From positions 7,316,501 to 7,380,500 of the forward strand of contig NC_088311.1 in the NCBI RefSeq assembly GCF_910592395.1: a stretch of 64,000 bases of DNA, read 5' to 3'. The notes below the pieces were generated by a model, which searched no databases, was not told the origin of the DNA, and saw only the letters and a program-made list of their open reading frames with translations. Shown in pieces: positions 36,561 through 48,723 of this stretch; positions within the stretch are counted from its first letter, which is position 1; every line of letters begins with the position of its first letter. This DNA is from Lineus longissimus. Its lineage: Eukaryota > Nemertea > Pilidiophora > Heteronemertea > Lineidae. Position numbers and translations under genes: made by a program.

Positions 36561-36783
36561 CATTAGGTAAACTGCCAAATTTTTGTGGGCATTTTATTTT
36601 TGCGGGTTTCATGAAATATGGAGATCCACGAAAAAAATAAAATCAGAAAAACAATTTTGACAGAAGAACTGATAGAAATGTTGTACTGCCAAAACGAGAA
36701 TTGTGTAAAATGAAAATTTTACAGAATTTTCACCAATCGCAAAAATATGAAGCTCATAAAGTTTTAGCGGTTTACGGTAAATG
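36561..36783. mobile_element. MITE-like element with imperfect terminal inverted repeats
   Basis: The left end (CATTAGGTAAACTGCCAAAT, then TTTGTGGG and GCGGGTTTCATGAA) is mirrored at the right end, whose reverse complement begins CATTTACCGTAAACCGCTAA and goes on to TTTTTGCG. The GGTTTCATG word also occurs in the partial copy at 42258-42365. No coding capacity is present. Elements with this GCGGGTTTCATGAA look are, from memory, common dispersed repeats in marine invertebrates. Confidence 0.6.
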
Positions 36784-37415
36784 CTGGCATAAGGGAACAA
36801 GATTCGTTGTTATGACTTTGTTCAAGTTATGATTGTATCGAAAGTTTTTGTGTATATGTATCTACCTATTCCACTTAATGGACATGAAATCATTGTGAAA
36901 TATAGTTGATTGAAGATATCACAAATATGCTAAATGTGAGTACGATGATTTATAATGCCAACATTTAAAAAACTGAGTTGTTTTAGGATTATTTCAATGT
37001 GATTTCATGTTCATCCCCGAGAAGAGACATTCAAAATGATTATCGACATTGCATTGGAAGATCGAGTCATAGCTTAATCCGTGAAAACTCCTGAAAGTAC
37101 TGTTGACCCCATATTTCTAAGACATCGTTTTCAGATTTGAGTTCAAATAATTTTTGCGATTCCATTTTGAATATCATCTCTTCTGGGGTACATTTTTCTC
37201 TGCTTCAGTGTAAAGCATGCTCATGTGCTAGTGTGTTGCCTTCTTTCTAAAGTTCCCAAGCATTTTGACCCTGTGTGTTATCCTGTACCCTTCCTATAAC
37301 TGTGTCGACGTGTTTATGTCGTTCACGTGGAGTCTTACCTACATGCCCATCACAGCAAAAATAGGGCCTGTTTAACAGGTATCCCTCTGCTGGCATAAAC
37401 AAGTTGATACATTAA

Positions 37416-37947
<532 letters not shown>

Positions 37948-40198
37948 TTAAGTTTGAGCACGGCATGTGATACTAGTAAATCTCCTAGCGTGTTATTTCA
38001 TCAAATTTTTCTGTGAGATTTTAGGCTTGTTAGCATCTGATTGAACCAGGCGTATGATGCAGGTTATAATGTCCTTGGCAATTTTTTTCGACCTGGTAAT
38101 CAGACCATACCAGGTATCATTTTGTGATGAAGTACATGGTTGATTTTCTTGTAATTTTTATTCAAATCTTGATTATTTTTTATTTCAATTGTGTATATAA
38201 TCATCGAAGTTCCCTTTTTCTTTGCCTTGCTGCTTGTAGTCAGTATATGCTTTGCGTGCCGCATTCCCCTGAGTTTAGCTGGTACCAATAAACCAGCATA
38301 TTTTCCATTGTAAAACTCTAGAAATTGAGGACCAAATTGCAGGGTTTAATTCAAAATTATGTACTGCTGCCTTGAAAATTTTAAAAACTTGGAGAATATC
38401 AATGATTGCATAACTTGGCAAAAAAATATCCTAATCCAATACAATTTAAATTTTTTGATTAATTGGCCATTCTTGCATTGCCTTTAGTGAGCTGTTTGGG
38501 TTTCAGCTGCATTACGCTGCATGTATATTCAGTAATGCTTGGAAACTTTCTAACATTTTGAATGCATTATAGTGTGTTCTAGAATCTGTATGCATTTGTT
38601 CTCTGGAAAAGTGGCAAGTTCCATCATGACTTGGCTCATGCATACCAGTCAGATTGGAGAATATGGACTCAGACCCCCACTGATTGCCTTTGTAATTAAA
38701 AGAACAAGCGAAAAAATTGCACACAACTGCCAAAATAAAAAGCTTTCTAAAATCAATCCAGGCTTTATGCGTCGTCAGTGCAGAAAATAAATGCCAGCTT
38801 CTTTCATTACAAATGCAGCTTTTCCTTCAAATTGTTTGATTTCTTTGCTTATTTTCATAATCATTTCAATCGGCTAAAACCGCTGACATGTTTGGACATG
38901 TTTGTCCAGCTTTGGCAGCAATTGCATATGTATATAGCTTACCTTCCACAAGTTATTGGGAGTGAGCTTAACGACTGCTGCATGACCTTTGACCTCAGAT
39001 ACCTGCAATTTGCCTCCTACTTTCTTGAGTTCAAATAATTCACAATTTTCCAGAAAGCAGTTTCATGCAGTAGCTTACAGAGTTGCTGGTCTCCCAACTG
39101 GAAAATTGTGCATTATCATTGTAATGGTCCTGAAATGTAGGTGCTATTTGCCAGAGGAATTCAGGAGGGGAAATTTTCATCTCAGAAGAAGTTTTAGCCT
39201 AAAAGAAAGAGTTGACCCACTGAACGTTTCCTCCAGATTGACTTCCAGGTTTTTACCATCGAGTCAAATTGGATTTAGGACCAGACATATGTCGCATTGA
39301 GGTCCTAAAAGGTCAATTAACACCCCTCACAACAGCTTTTAGCTCCTTAAGGGTTAAAGTTAACCCCCTTCCCTGACTTCCCTTGGCAAAGCATCCCACA
39401 TCTGAGCATTCAATGATTGTACAAAGGGACCAAGTAACTAAACGGTTTAGCTTTGTAAACATTTATTTTGATCTTTTTATGATCTTTCAAACCATGACCG
39501 ACACAATTTATCCTAAAACAGAAGAATTGACAATGAAAAGATTTACATGTATTTCATATTCTGAAATGAAAGGAAAATGTATTTTGGTCTCCTCCTCCGA
39601 ACTGTCTCCTCCATGGACGTCATGTTTGGAAGTTAAGTCAGATTTTTGCATGTTTGTGCAAAGTTTTGATTCAGTCTTTGCATAGCATGTTGTGAGTCAT
39701 TTTTGTGGCATGCTACTCTTCTGAATGACTCTCTGATTGATAGTTCTCAGCGCATGTAAGATTTTCTATTCAAGTCAAAGCATCAGAATAAGTCATTTCA
39801 ATTTTGGAAGTGCTATTAAAACTAAAAAATAGACTTGGGTCTCAATCGATATATTTATTTATGGTTCCAAGATTTTTCATTTATGATCTTTCAATGTATT
39901 CTTGTCATTATTGTGAATTGCATTCCTTACTTCCATTTTCTGTGATGCATGTTGTAATATTTATCATAATGATATTGTCGTAAAGGAATCAAAAACATTG
40001 TTCCTTTACGATACCGCAGTAAGTACGTTTCAACGTTTACACTCTCCATATCCATACTTTCCCCATTGTTTTTTACCCAATATACACTTAAATGTTTTGA
40101 TAAGCTTAGAATAATTTTGCTTCATTTTATTTCAGTTTATGTTCTTCTAATCACACTAATAGATGATTTGATTTGATTTCAGTTTATACTTCTGTATA

Positions 40199-40339
40199 CA
40201 GGGTGTGCAAGAAAAAATTGGCATCGTCTTGTAGAAGCCATGAAAAGATGTACAATATATGTCCTACTCCAAAAACATCATGAAAGTTCTAAAATAATCT
40301 GTCTGCAGAATTATATCAATTCTTTCTGTTACACCCTGT
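40199..40339. mobile_element. Tc1/mariner-like MITE, 141 bp
   Basis: The terminal inverted repeats begin CAGGGTGT and match at 18 of 22 positions (CAGGGTGTGCAAGAAAAAAT against the reverse complement CAGGGTGTAACAGAAAGAAT, both continuing TG). Each end is flanked by TA, the mariner target duplication. No coding sequence is present. Confidence 0.75.
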
Positions 40340-41060
40340 AGATCATTTCGTACTTATATTCAAACATACATGCATTAATCATATATTTCATTTTATTTTT
40401 ATTCCCATTTCCTTCAACATCTTTCTATCATTACTTTCCATGTCTGCCTTTGTGTTCTTCATAATCCATATGTGGTGGGGTGTTCTTTTCAAACGTTTAA
40501 ATGGGAGCCAGTACTAATTAGTGTTTTAATTACAGGTTAATTGCAAAATGTAAACATTTGCTAATTAGTAAATGACTGTCAATCATGAGGTGATACAAAC
40601 AGTTGTTGAATTTGTTGAAAGTATGACACAAGTTTTGATTAAGAATAGGCCTAATTAATTTGTTGACCATCTTCAAAATTAGTTCGAGAGATCTCAAGAA
40701 AGTTTTGTTTGACTTAATCCATCTAATTCAGTAGTTGCTTTAAATTGGCTTTGGAATTGAATAAAATTGGCTATAATAACACATACATGTACATGCATGT
40801 ACGTTGGAGTTTTCAGAACTTGTACTTGATAAATTCTACAATAGCTGAGCTTGATCTTTGACATGAATTCTTCATATTGTCATCACCAAATTGAATTACA
40901 TTTGGTGCTGAATAGTATCGTAACTTTGGAATTACCCGCTTGCTATCAGCAGTAATAACTACAAACTTCAGCTAGCTTTTGTCGATAATTTTGTATCATT
41001 TGCTAAAAGATCTTAATACCGGCCTAAATTCACAATATTATTTAACTTCTTTCTCAACAG

Positions 41061-41099
41061 CCTTATAAGTACAGCCCCTGGCTTGCTAAGAACCTGAGC
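41061..41099 (+). CDS. MACF1: Candidate 39-nt cassette microexon
   Basis: A pyrimidine-rich acceptor (CTTCTTTCTCAACAG) is followed by 13 open codons (PYKYSPWLAKNLS) and a strong donor, AGC|GTGAGT. Both ends are phase 0, so it would insert 13 residues between the GQVF tail and the first spectrin repeat without changing frame. No family homology is recognised, and it could be chance. Confidence 0.4.
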
Positions 41100-41276
41100 G
41101 TGAGTTCTCTAATAGACGATATTGATAACATTGGTGTTCGGGTTCTTCTTACACTTTAACTTACACTTGGTTGAAGTTTGACCGATTGACACAAACGTTT
41201 TTGGTTGTTGGAGTTTGGTAAATCTACAAGTGCAGTTAATCAACTTGTAAAGTAAAGTGATAAAATTATAGCCTCA

Positions 41277-41350
41277 GTACAATTATAGCCTCTACAGTGT
41301 AGAATAGAGCTGGCAGTACCCAGAAATGCACACATAGGCTATAATTGTAC
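41277..41350. repeat. 74-bp inverted repeat
   Basis: Perfect 15-bp arms GTACAATTATAGCCT (41277-41291) and AGGCTATAATTGTAC (41336-41350) enclose 44 bp. Shorter echoes of the same word lie just outside on both sides (AAAATTATAGCCTC near 41263 and GTATAATTGTAC near 41356). This fits a degenerate MITE or a hairpin. Confidence 0.6.
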
Positions 41351-42257
41351 CAGGGGTATAATTGTACAACCTTACCTTACTTAGATGGAGCTTGGGTCTT
41401 ACTATCGTGGCCCTCCAACTTCGCATTTGTACCTCTATCAAATCACCTAAACCAGTTTTTTGCACCCAACCTCTACTCCTGGTTGACTTCCCAGCAGTTA
41501 AGCAAGTCTTTGTCGCTTATTGCCAGTTGCTGCAGCAGTCACAAGGAAGTTGCCTCAATTTGGTTGCTTGTGTGCAATCAACTTTCAGTCCACATAGATC
41601 TGGTGTTGGGAGAAGTCACAGTCATTGTGGCTTGGAAAAATTAGATACATCTCTAACTTTTACTAACTACTGGTATCGGTACATGTAGCTTATAGGATCC
41701 TCACCTTTCACTGATACTGATAATTTTGCCTTAAAACTTGATACTATTGGGATGTTTTGACAATGAGGGGAAGTTGGCGTTCTTGTGAATTTTGAAGATT
41801 GAAACTGAAACTGGCAAAAATTGTATACCGGTAAACTGATCACAATCAGGAAATAATTGGCTGGTGAAATATTGGTGATGGTACTCATTTTAAGGTAACA
41901 AAGTTTCATGCGTGATTGTTGAAATAGAAATTTGTCACAGATTTGGCTCATCCCCACCACCTTTTCCTTATTTCATGAAACAGGGTTCTAGCAGGAACGA
42001 TTTGAACAAAGATTCTTACCATATTCAGGAAACTGTTTGGTGATATTTGCTCCAGTAGGCCGGGAAGTCAGAAGTTCAAATGAGCTGTTTGTCTTTTCCA
42101 GTCGTTCTTGCGAGAGCCCAGTTGAAAGTTCATGTTTTATTTCACTGACACACCCCATCCATACATGTCATTCTTTTCTAAACTGTGTTTTTGTTTTCGA
42201 TACATTTGCACCACAGGTTCCCATTAACAGCCAAGTCCATGACGACCTGTGAAAAGT

Positions 42258-42365
42258 TACTGTAAATCCCTCTAATTTTGTGGGCCGGTTTCATGGTTTA
42301 CAGTTCAAAAATGTTTTTAATTGGCTCTTTCTTTGCAAATGTCTTGAAATCTTAGTGATTTTACT
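42258..42365. mobile_element. Partial copy of the 36.56-kb MITE family
   Basis: TACTGTAAATCCCTC, then AATTTTGTGGGCCGGTTTCA and TGG, resembles the left half of the element at 36561-36783. The far end (TTAGTGATTTTACTGCA) is a weak inverted match. The piece lies only about 60 bp before the acceptor at 42427. Confidence 0.45.
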
Positions 42366-42426
42366 GCACAAACAGTCACCAACATTGCCCAAGAGCGGTA
42401 CTAATAATTTCCCATTCTATCCATAG

Positions 42427-42573
42427 GAGGAGCTACCATTGGTGTACCAAGGGCTAATGAAGGATCTTGAGGTGGAGGATGAATGGCTGACGTCTGTAGA
42501 ACAGGAGTTGTGCAAACACCAACCAGTCTGTGAGGATGAGAATGAACTGAGGAACCAGTATGAAGAAAACAAG
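42427..42573 (+). CDS. MACF1: Spectrin-rod exon 1 (49 codons)
   Basis: Acceptor CCATAG, donor AAG|GTATAA, phase 0-0. It codes the first half of a spectrin repeat (EVEDEWLTSVEQEL carries the helix-A tryptophan). With exon 2 it makes one repeat of 101 residues. It joins in frame to the end of the giant exon. Confidence 0.9.
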
Positions 42574-42712
42574 GTATAAGGGAGAGTTGTTTTGTTTGTT
42601 GATGTGCGACCTTCAAAGAAAACATGTTTCTGACATTTCAGGGGAAGTGTGCCTGCGTTTTGTTTTGTTTCGAAAGATGATCATTCAATCAAGTCCTTCT
42701 CCTTCATTGCAG

Positions 42713-42868
42713 GCTATTGCTGAAGACATCGGAACCCACAAACAGCCCCTCTTGGCCCTCATCTACCAAGCCGAACAAGTACGGGACAGTTCCAAGGATG
42801 CACTTAGTCCAAACGAGATCAACAAACTCAACTCGCTCACAACAGACCTCAAGAACCGATTAGACAAT
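42713..42868 (+). CDS. MACF1: Spectrin-rod exon 2 (52 codons)
   Basis: Acceptor TTCATTGCAG, donor AAT|GTGAGT, phase 0-0. Helices B-C of the repeat started in exon 1 (AIAEDIGTHKQPLLALIYQA). The following 450-bp intron shows nothing notable. Confidence 0.93.
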
Positions 42869-43318
42869 GTGAGTGACGTTTTATGAACTCTTCTATGAGT
42901 CAATACATGATCGTGTGCATCCTTAAAAGTTGCAGTTGCAAATGTCTGAACCTGTTCCAACACAGCAGTGTCAAACTTCTAGCCTGGACTTATGGTTGGT
43001 TTTCTTGTGCAGTTCAGAATCAGTAAATGTTGTACAAATCGGTTGTGATATCCTCTGAAACTCGGTTTCTACTTGTGTGTCATAGGTATGGTTACTATCA
43101 GTTATGATCAAGGGTATTTAGCCTGTTGGCCTGCGCATATAGAAAGGCAAGTCCACTATGGGCTGCTGTTTGTCATGCAGGAGTATTAGTTTCCCAAGCA
43201 TAGACACCAGATACATTGAACCATGGGCTCATACTGTTCCATCCAACCGATGTAAAGAACTTGAACCTGGGACCTGCCACTTATCATTCATCATTGTATT
43301 GATTTGTGATTTCTGCAG

Positions 43319-43501
43319 CTCTCCAAAGAGACAGAAGGACGACTCAAACTCCTATCAGCAGCGAGTGAGGAACTTTCCAAGTTTGAAGATGACTTCAACC
43401 GCTTCAAGAACTGGGAGGACCAAGCAGAAGACAGACTGCACAACCTTCAGAACAACAGTGGTGACCTTGACAAGGTCAAAGAACATCTTGATGTAGCCAG
43501 G
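43319..43501 (+). CDS. MACF1: Spectrin-rod exon 3 (61 codons)
   Basis: Acceptor TTCTGCAG, donor AGG|GTGAGT, phase 0-0. Spectrin helices C and A (FEDDFNRFKNWEDQAEDRL). Confidence 0.93.
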
Positions 43502-43669
43502 GTGAGTAGGAGAGAGTTATTCCAAAGGCATGAAAATCATGTTACTGCGGACACTTACATCAAATTCCTTTCGGTATGAGGTAACTTCCACTTGCTAAAT
43601 CCTTTATCAACCAGATCTCTTTACGAATCTGCACATCCTACTAAATTAGTTCTGCCCCCTCTCTTACAG

Positions 43670-43753
43670 GCCCTGAGCAGTGAAGTTGTCGCCCACCAGG
43701 CGGACCTCAGGTTCATCAACATGACGGCACAGAAGTATGCAAGCTTGGCAAAA
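43670..43753 (+). CDS. MACF1: Spectrin-rod exon 4 (28 codons)
   Basis: Acceptor CTCTTACAG, donor AAA|GTGAGT, phase 0-0. A short exon coding one helix (ALSSEVVAHQADLRFINMTA). Confidence 0.92.
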
Positions 43754-43890
43754 GTGAGTATTGTTGTTCTTCTTACACTGGCAGGGCCATGGACTTCCTT
43801 GAAAACCGCTTTCCCTGATTATTGTTAACAAAATTTGATTGAAATGATTTTGTAAGTTTGCAATTCTGAGTGTACTCTTTCCCTTTACAG

Positions 43891-45316
43891 CAAAGCCAGA
43901 AAGACCAACAAGCATTTAGAGCTCAGGTTCAAGATTCGAAGATTCGACCGTCACCAAGTGACATCACAGAACCAGAGAGCATCAGAGATAAACTAAAGAC
44001 TGCCAATGACAGGTACCAAGCTTTACAAGAAGACACCATGGACATGATCAATAGGCTCAGCTCCACCTCAGAGAAACACAAGACGTTCAAAGACAATCTA
44101 CAGAGACTCCAAAGCTGGGAGGCGTCTGCTGACAATCAGCTTGCAAGCCTGAAGAGCGAGCCAGTCAGTTCGAAGCCAAGGGAATTACAACAGCAACTAG
44201 AAGGTGTCAAGTCGTTCAATGCTGTTGCTATCTCTCAGGGGAAAACTTTGGATGATTTGAAGAAAAAGGCTCAAGATTTAGCAGACGCTTTGTCGGATTT
44301 GGAAGCAGACGACAGCCAGCTGCACGATGTGAAGGATTATGTTGACGGTTGTGAAGCCAAGTTGACTGAATTGACGTCTGCTGCCCAGGACCGTGCAAAT
44401 TCTCTTCAGTCTGCATTGGTGCAGTCACAGGGCGTACAGGTTGGTATGGAAAATACTCTCAAATGGCTGCAGGACATTGATATTGCGCTGGACAATATGC
44501 GCCCCATCGGTTTGAGCCGTGACCTCCTCAAGGATCAGGATCAGCAGTTGAAGATGGTTGAAGCAGACATCGCGAGCCGCCAAGCTAGTATCGAGGGTAT
44601 CAATAACGCTGCCATGGAGTTGATAAAAACGAGTGACCCTGCCACCGGTCAACGTATGAAAGCAGACTTGGACCAACTGAACAAAATGTATGCAGATGTT
44701 GTGGAGAAGTGCAATGCTCGTAGGGATAACATTGACAGTGTCCAAGATAAGTTAGCCGAGTTCCAAGCAGATACCAAAGCACTTAATGACTGGATTGGAT
44801 CGGTTGTGCATAAATTAGAATCGAAAGAGATGACAAAACTTGACAATCCTGGGTTCAGCAACAAAGTCAATGAGATTACTTCAGAAAAGGATGCCAAAGC
44901 TGTCGACCTGGAAAGTCTGCAACATCTTGCTAGAGATCTCATGACAAGCCCTGGCGTTGGGGATAACACCAGTATCAAAGATACACTCCAGGGTGTCGAA
45001 TCCAACTGGGGCCATCTTTCAGATCTACTCAAACAGCGCCAACAGGAAGCTCAGTTCCGGCTTGAAATGGCCCAGAAGTACGAGCTTGCCAGGGAGGAGG
45101 TTTTGCAATGGTTGGGAGATGTGGAAGGTCGTATTGATGCTCTTGAGCCGGTCGCCATTGACATCGAGGCCATTGAGAAGCAGATTGAGGAATTGCAGCC
45201 ACTGTTGAAGAGCTACGAGGACTTCTCCCCTAAGATGGATGAGGTGAATGACATCAACAATACACTGGAGTCACTTCAGCATGGTGATGGTGAGACGGGC
45301 AGTCCAGTCAGGAGAA
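43891..45316 (+). CDS. MACF1: Spectrin-rod exon 5 (1426 nt, about four repeats)
   Basis: Acceptor CCCTTTACAG, donor AGAA|GTAAGT, phase 0 in and phase 1 out. About 475 residues of continuous three-helix coiled coil with helix-A tryptophans (QSWEASADNQL, LKWLQDIDIAL, LNDWIGSVVHKL, LQWLGDVEGRI) about 110 residues apart. It is the longest exon of the rod, where introns have been lost or never gained. It ends in Gly/Ser (DGETGSPVRR), leading to a Ser-rich linker. The following intron of 396 bp shows nothing notable. Confidence 0.95.
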
Positions 45317-45712
45317 GTAAGTATTTTCATTTCAGTTGAAATGTTAAATCATCTCTTTTCGACAAGATATGTTGAGCTTTGGATCTGACAGTTCGCTGCA
45401 CATGTAGAAAACTTCACTATTTGTATTTATCAATCATGATTTAACAGACAAACAAAATACAGTGAATTGTTTGCACTTGATAGGTTTTTATGAGTAATTT
45501 CATGTGAAGTAGTGTGCACTGACTTATCTGCAGAATTGATATTGGTAAGAAAAAATCTCTGTGTTACTGTTTATGTATTCTCAAGTAGTCCTTAGTTGGT
45601 ATTGTAGATTTTTCCAACATCCATCCTTTCTTAATTTAGCCTGAACATGGAGAATGTTAGCCTATGTTGTCTGTTTAGCATAGTTTCTCTCATTACCCTC
45701 ATCACTTTGTAG

Positions 45713-45865
45713 AGTCTGGTTCGCGTCTGGGCATGCGAGTCCCAACATCTCCTATCAGGACCGGTCCAGTCACCTCCCCATCCTCTGTGGTCAGTCCACT
45801 TTCCAGCGAGTCGAGCGGCATCAGCAGCAGGAAGAGTTCCACGGACAACTTGCTCGGATTTGATG
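45713..45865 (+). CDS. MACF1: Ser/Pro-rich linker exon 6 (153 nt, symmetric phase 1-1)
   Basis: Acceptor CTTTGTAG, donor GATG|GTAAAA. The 51 codons (for example TSPIRTGPVTSPSSVVSP, then SSESSGISSRKSSTD) are not spectrin-like and interrupt the rod. Phase 1 at both ends and a length divisible by three mean exon 5 can join exon 7 directly with the frame kept, so this is a likely alternative cassette. The following 383-bp intron shows nothing notable. Confidence 0.85.
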
Positions 45866-46248
45866 GTAAAAGCACGTTGTTTTCAGTAGAGGATTTCTTG
45901 ATTTTATCATGCTCATGATCTGACATAGAATTACAGTTGAATGTCCAGTAGATTTGTATACAGTCACCAATATTTTTCGCTATTCATTTCTCGTACAGCA
46001 TGCCATCAAATGTATACCCTGTCTCAGTATTAATTCGAAAAATGATGTGTGTCCCTTTATCCGTGTCCAACATGTCTCGTGCCATTCCCCTTATTAAAAG
46101 AGCATGCTCTGAGTAATCACCATGGATATGGTAGACCATTATCTACCCATCTCTTCATTCTTATTATTTTCGAAAACCCAAAATCTATGTTGATTGATTG
46201 GTTAATCAAATGTTGCAGGAAATCAAAATTAGAACTTTTTTTCTCCAG

Positions 46249-46614
46249 ATCTGTCCGAAGCCCAACAACAACTCTTGGAAGTCAACGGACGATATGACAT
46301 TGTCGGCGATCGCCTTGCTGACAGACAGAACGAACTCAGCACGACCTTGGAGAAGGTCAAATCGTACCTGCAGGACATCCAGAGCATTCTGACCTGGTTG
46401 GACGAGAAAGAACAAGGCATCGTACCGGACGCAAAGCTGCCGAGTAGCGTGGAGGAAGCGACAAAGAAGCTTAAGGAGCACGAGAAATTCCACGGCGAGT
46501 TGCTCAGCAAGGAAGAGCTTGTGGATAGCATTCGTCAGAAGGCAGGCCAGTTGATGAAGAACAAGGGACACGTGCCCGGTATCAGCGACATACAACAACT
46601 GCTTGAGCAGCTCG
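46249..46614 (+). CDS. MACF1: Spectrin-rod exon 7 (366 nt)
   Basis: Acceptor TTTCTCCAG, donor CTCG|GTGAGT, phase 1-1. Spectrin helices with ILTWLDEKEQGI at the helix-A tryptophan, and a basic HEKFHGELLSKEELVDSI helix B typical of the family. Confidence 0.94.
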
Positions 46615-46874
46615 GTGAGTGATGATACCACATCTTGTATGCTGCCGATACTTTAAACTATTGAATGTTCGCAAAGTTTGCAAAAGTTAAAACAGAGGTT
46701 CCTTGTATCTGGTATCTGATGCGAGTGTTCGTCTTCTGATAGTGTCTGTTTACTTGCTTGGAGATATACTGATACGATATTAAAGTGTCGTAATTTGTTA
46801 TTTACCTGGCTGAACCCTCATCTTGTCTCAATGTCTCTCTTCATGTCTCATGTTCCTTTATCATTCTTCTGCAG

Positions 46875-47074
46875 AAGACCGATGGGACGCCCTGAAATCC
46901 ACCTCGGACGGACGCCGAAAGTCTCTCAGTGCCCTGGTGAACGATCTGAAGGGATTCCGTGATGGCCATGACCAGCTTGTCAAGTGGTTAGACCAGAAGG
47001 AAAAGATGTTGTCCGTGTTGGGACCCGTTGCCTCGGAGCCAAGCATGGCTAACACACAACTACAACAAGTCCAG
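46875..47074 (+). CDS. MACF1: Spectrin-rod exon 8 (200 nt)
   Basis: Acceptor TTCTGCAG, donor CCAG|GTGAGA, phase 1 in and phase 0 out. It contains LVKWLDQKEKMLSVLGPVAS, a classic spectraplakin helix A and loop. Confidence 0.94.
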
Positions 47075-48299
47075 GTGAGAGTCGTCTCCTTCTCTACATA
47101 TTCAAACCACTCTTCCAAGTTTCAATATACTTGTTTGCATTTTGGAGGGAGATTTTTTTCAAAAATTTACTCTTCACACTTACAAAAAATTCTATCAAAC
47201 AGGATAGGTTCTTTTAAATGGTGTCAGGCAGCATCATATGCACTGGAAGTGCTTCAACAAATGGAGAATTCTTAGCAGAAACATGTTGCATGTATTGAAT
47301 AAGTTTCCATGATATTATGATGCCTACTGAACACAGAGCATTGCTGGTTGCAGGTACATGTACATCGATTTCATTTGAAAACAATAAACAAATACAGTTA
47401 TCACATATTTCATGATGTTTTCATGCTACATTGTACATGTGCATGTGGTGAAAGTTGTTGTTTTTGTCTGGTTAGGGAGACTGGGAACTGTGGGAGGGAT
47501 GCTCAATAGCTAAGTCACTATCAGGTAGATGTAGAATGGGTCAGGGAGACTTTGTTTACCAATTTTGGCACTTTAGATGCAACAACACCAATATGTAAAG
47601 TTCTGGTAAGATTAACTTGGCGGTTATAATCTGTTTCCATTCGGTCAATGCCTTGTCAAGAAAAACACTGGTGCTGCTCTGAGTTTTCCCCTAATCAGAG
47701 ATGTGCTTATCTGTGTTGTGTGTGTGTCACATTGCGAAGTCCAAGTTAATCTTATAAGATCTAAGGTTTATATGGTTTTACTAGGTAGGTGTACTGTTTG
47801 GGTTAGTTTATCTATTTTCAGGGTTTTGGTTTTATTCATTGATTTTGCCATCTAAGGATGGTTCTTTATGATTAAAGGCACATTTTATCTTTGCTTTGGC
47901 GCAGTGATATATCATAGAGGACCCCTTAATGCCAATTTTGGCATGGTCCTACAACATTGTCCTTGGACATCTTTGCTCCTTCTCTTGACTCCCTGGCACA
48001 GTACTGATGATATGATCTTTGTAAGAGAAAGGTTTGGGGTTCCGCCCAGAAAAAAAAAGTGGAAATAAGAGGAATATTCAGAGGGGGGAATTTTCACAAG
48101 TTGTGTTCTTGAGAATCTATAATGCAGAGTGTTGTACAGGTGCAAAGATGACGAGGCCAAGGTTGGTTTGTCTGGTACGGTTTGGTTTGGTTTTCGTGCA
48201 TCCTCTGTAGTGAGATGACGCTAGGTGCATGGATTAGCTCAAGTGTCGCCCTTTTATGGCCACATAATAATCGACTCTAACTTTCCCTCCCGTGCGCAG

Positions 48300-48323
48300 T
48301 ACCAGGAGTACCAGGAGGTGAAG
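48300..48323 (+). CDS. MACF1: 24-nt microexon 9 (YQEYQEVK)
   Basis: A branch-point-like CTAAC and the tract TTTCCCTCCCGTGCGCAG precede eight codons and a perfect donor, AAG|GTAAGA. Both ends are phase 0, so inclusion adds eight residues between QLQQVQ (exon 8) and VLQDEFNS (exon 10) without a frame change. The residues are helix-forming and suit the helix junction between two spectrin repeats. It is probably alternatively spliced. Confidence 0.7.
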
Positions 48324-48723
48324 GTAAGACAGGAATGAATATTATCATTAACTCATTCAGCAACAACAACAACAACAAAACGTCGGCAGACGACAAATAA
48401 TTAGGATACCACACCTCAAATACTTCAAATCTTGAAATCATTTTTACGTTCAACTTAAAGAGAGCACTTAAGTATAAGTATATGAAGATACTTTGGGGGG
48501 GATTTGCGAAGTATTGAGCCGTAGTTTATGATATAAATATAGGGGTCACCCTTGTTTCTTTCAAGAACTTCAACTATTCGTCAACTTTGTTTAAAAAACA
48601 GCTTTAGGAATATATATATTTAGGATTTAGTGAACGTTGAAGGTGCTCTCAAAATGATGTCTTCTAGAAAACCTGGTTAATACTGTGTAGGCCTAGGTGT
48701 ACACAACTCACTATCTAAAGTAA

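Noticed and set aside
39978-40011. Hairpin TCGTAAAGGAA ... TTCCTTTACGA
   Set aside because: An 11-bp stem with a 12-nt loop, no flanking target duplication and no tRNA or snRNA features; it could be chance or an old MITE core.
40780-40805. Alternating purine-pyrimidine run (ACATACATGTACATGCATGT)
   Set aside because: A short simple-sequence stretch of the kind common in such genomes; no function can be supported.
41345-41688. Overlapping open frames of about 100 codons in the 7.2-kb intron
   Set aside because: Two frames overlap the same DNA with no homology or splice support, and the stretch begins at the inverted repeat at 41277-41350.
42217-42248. Possible exon after TTGCACCACAG (VPINSQVHDDL)
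   Set aside because: No usable donor (GTGAAA), and the length does not keep phase.
48360-48377. CAA microsatellite
   Set aside because: Only about six units, intronic, of no evident consequence.
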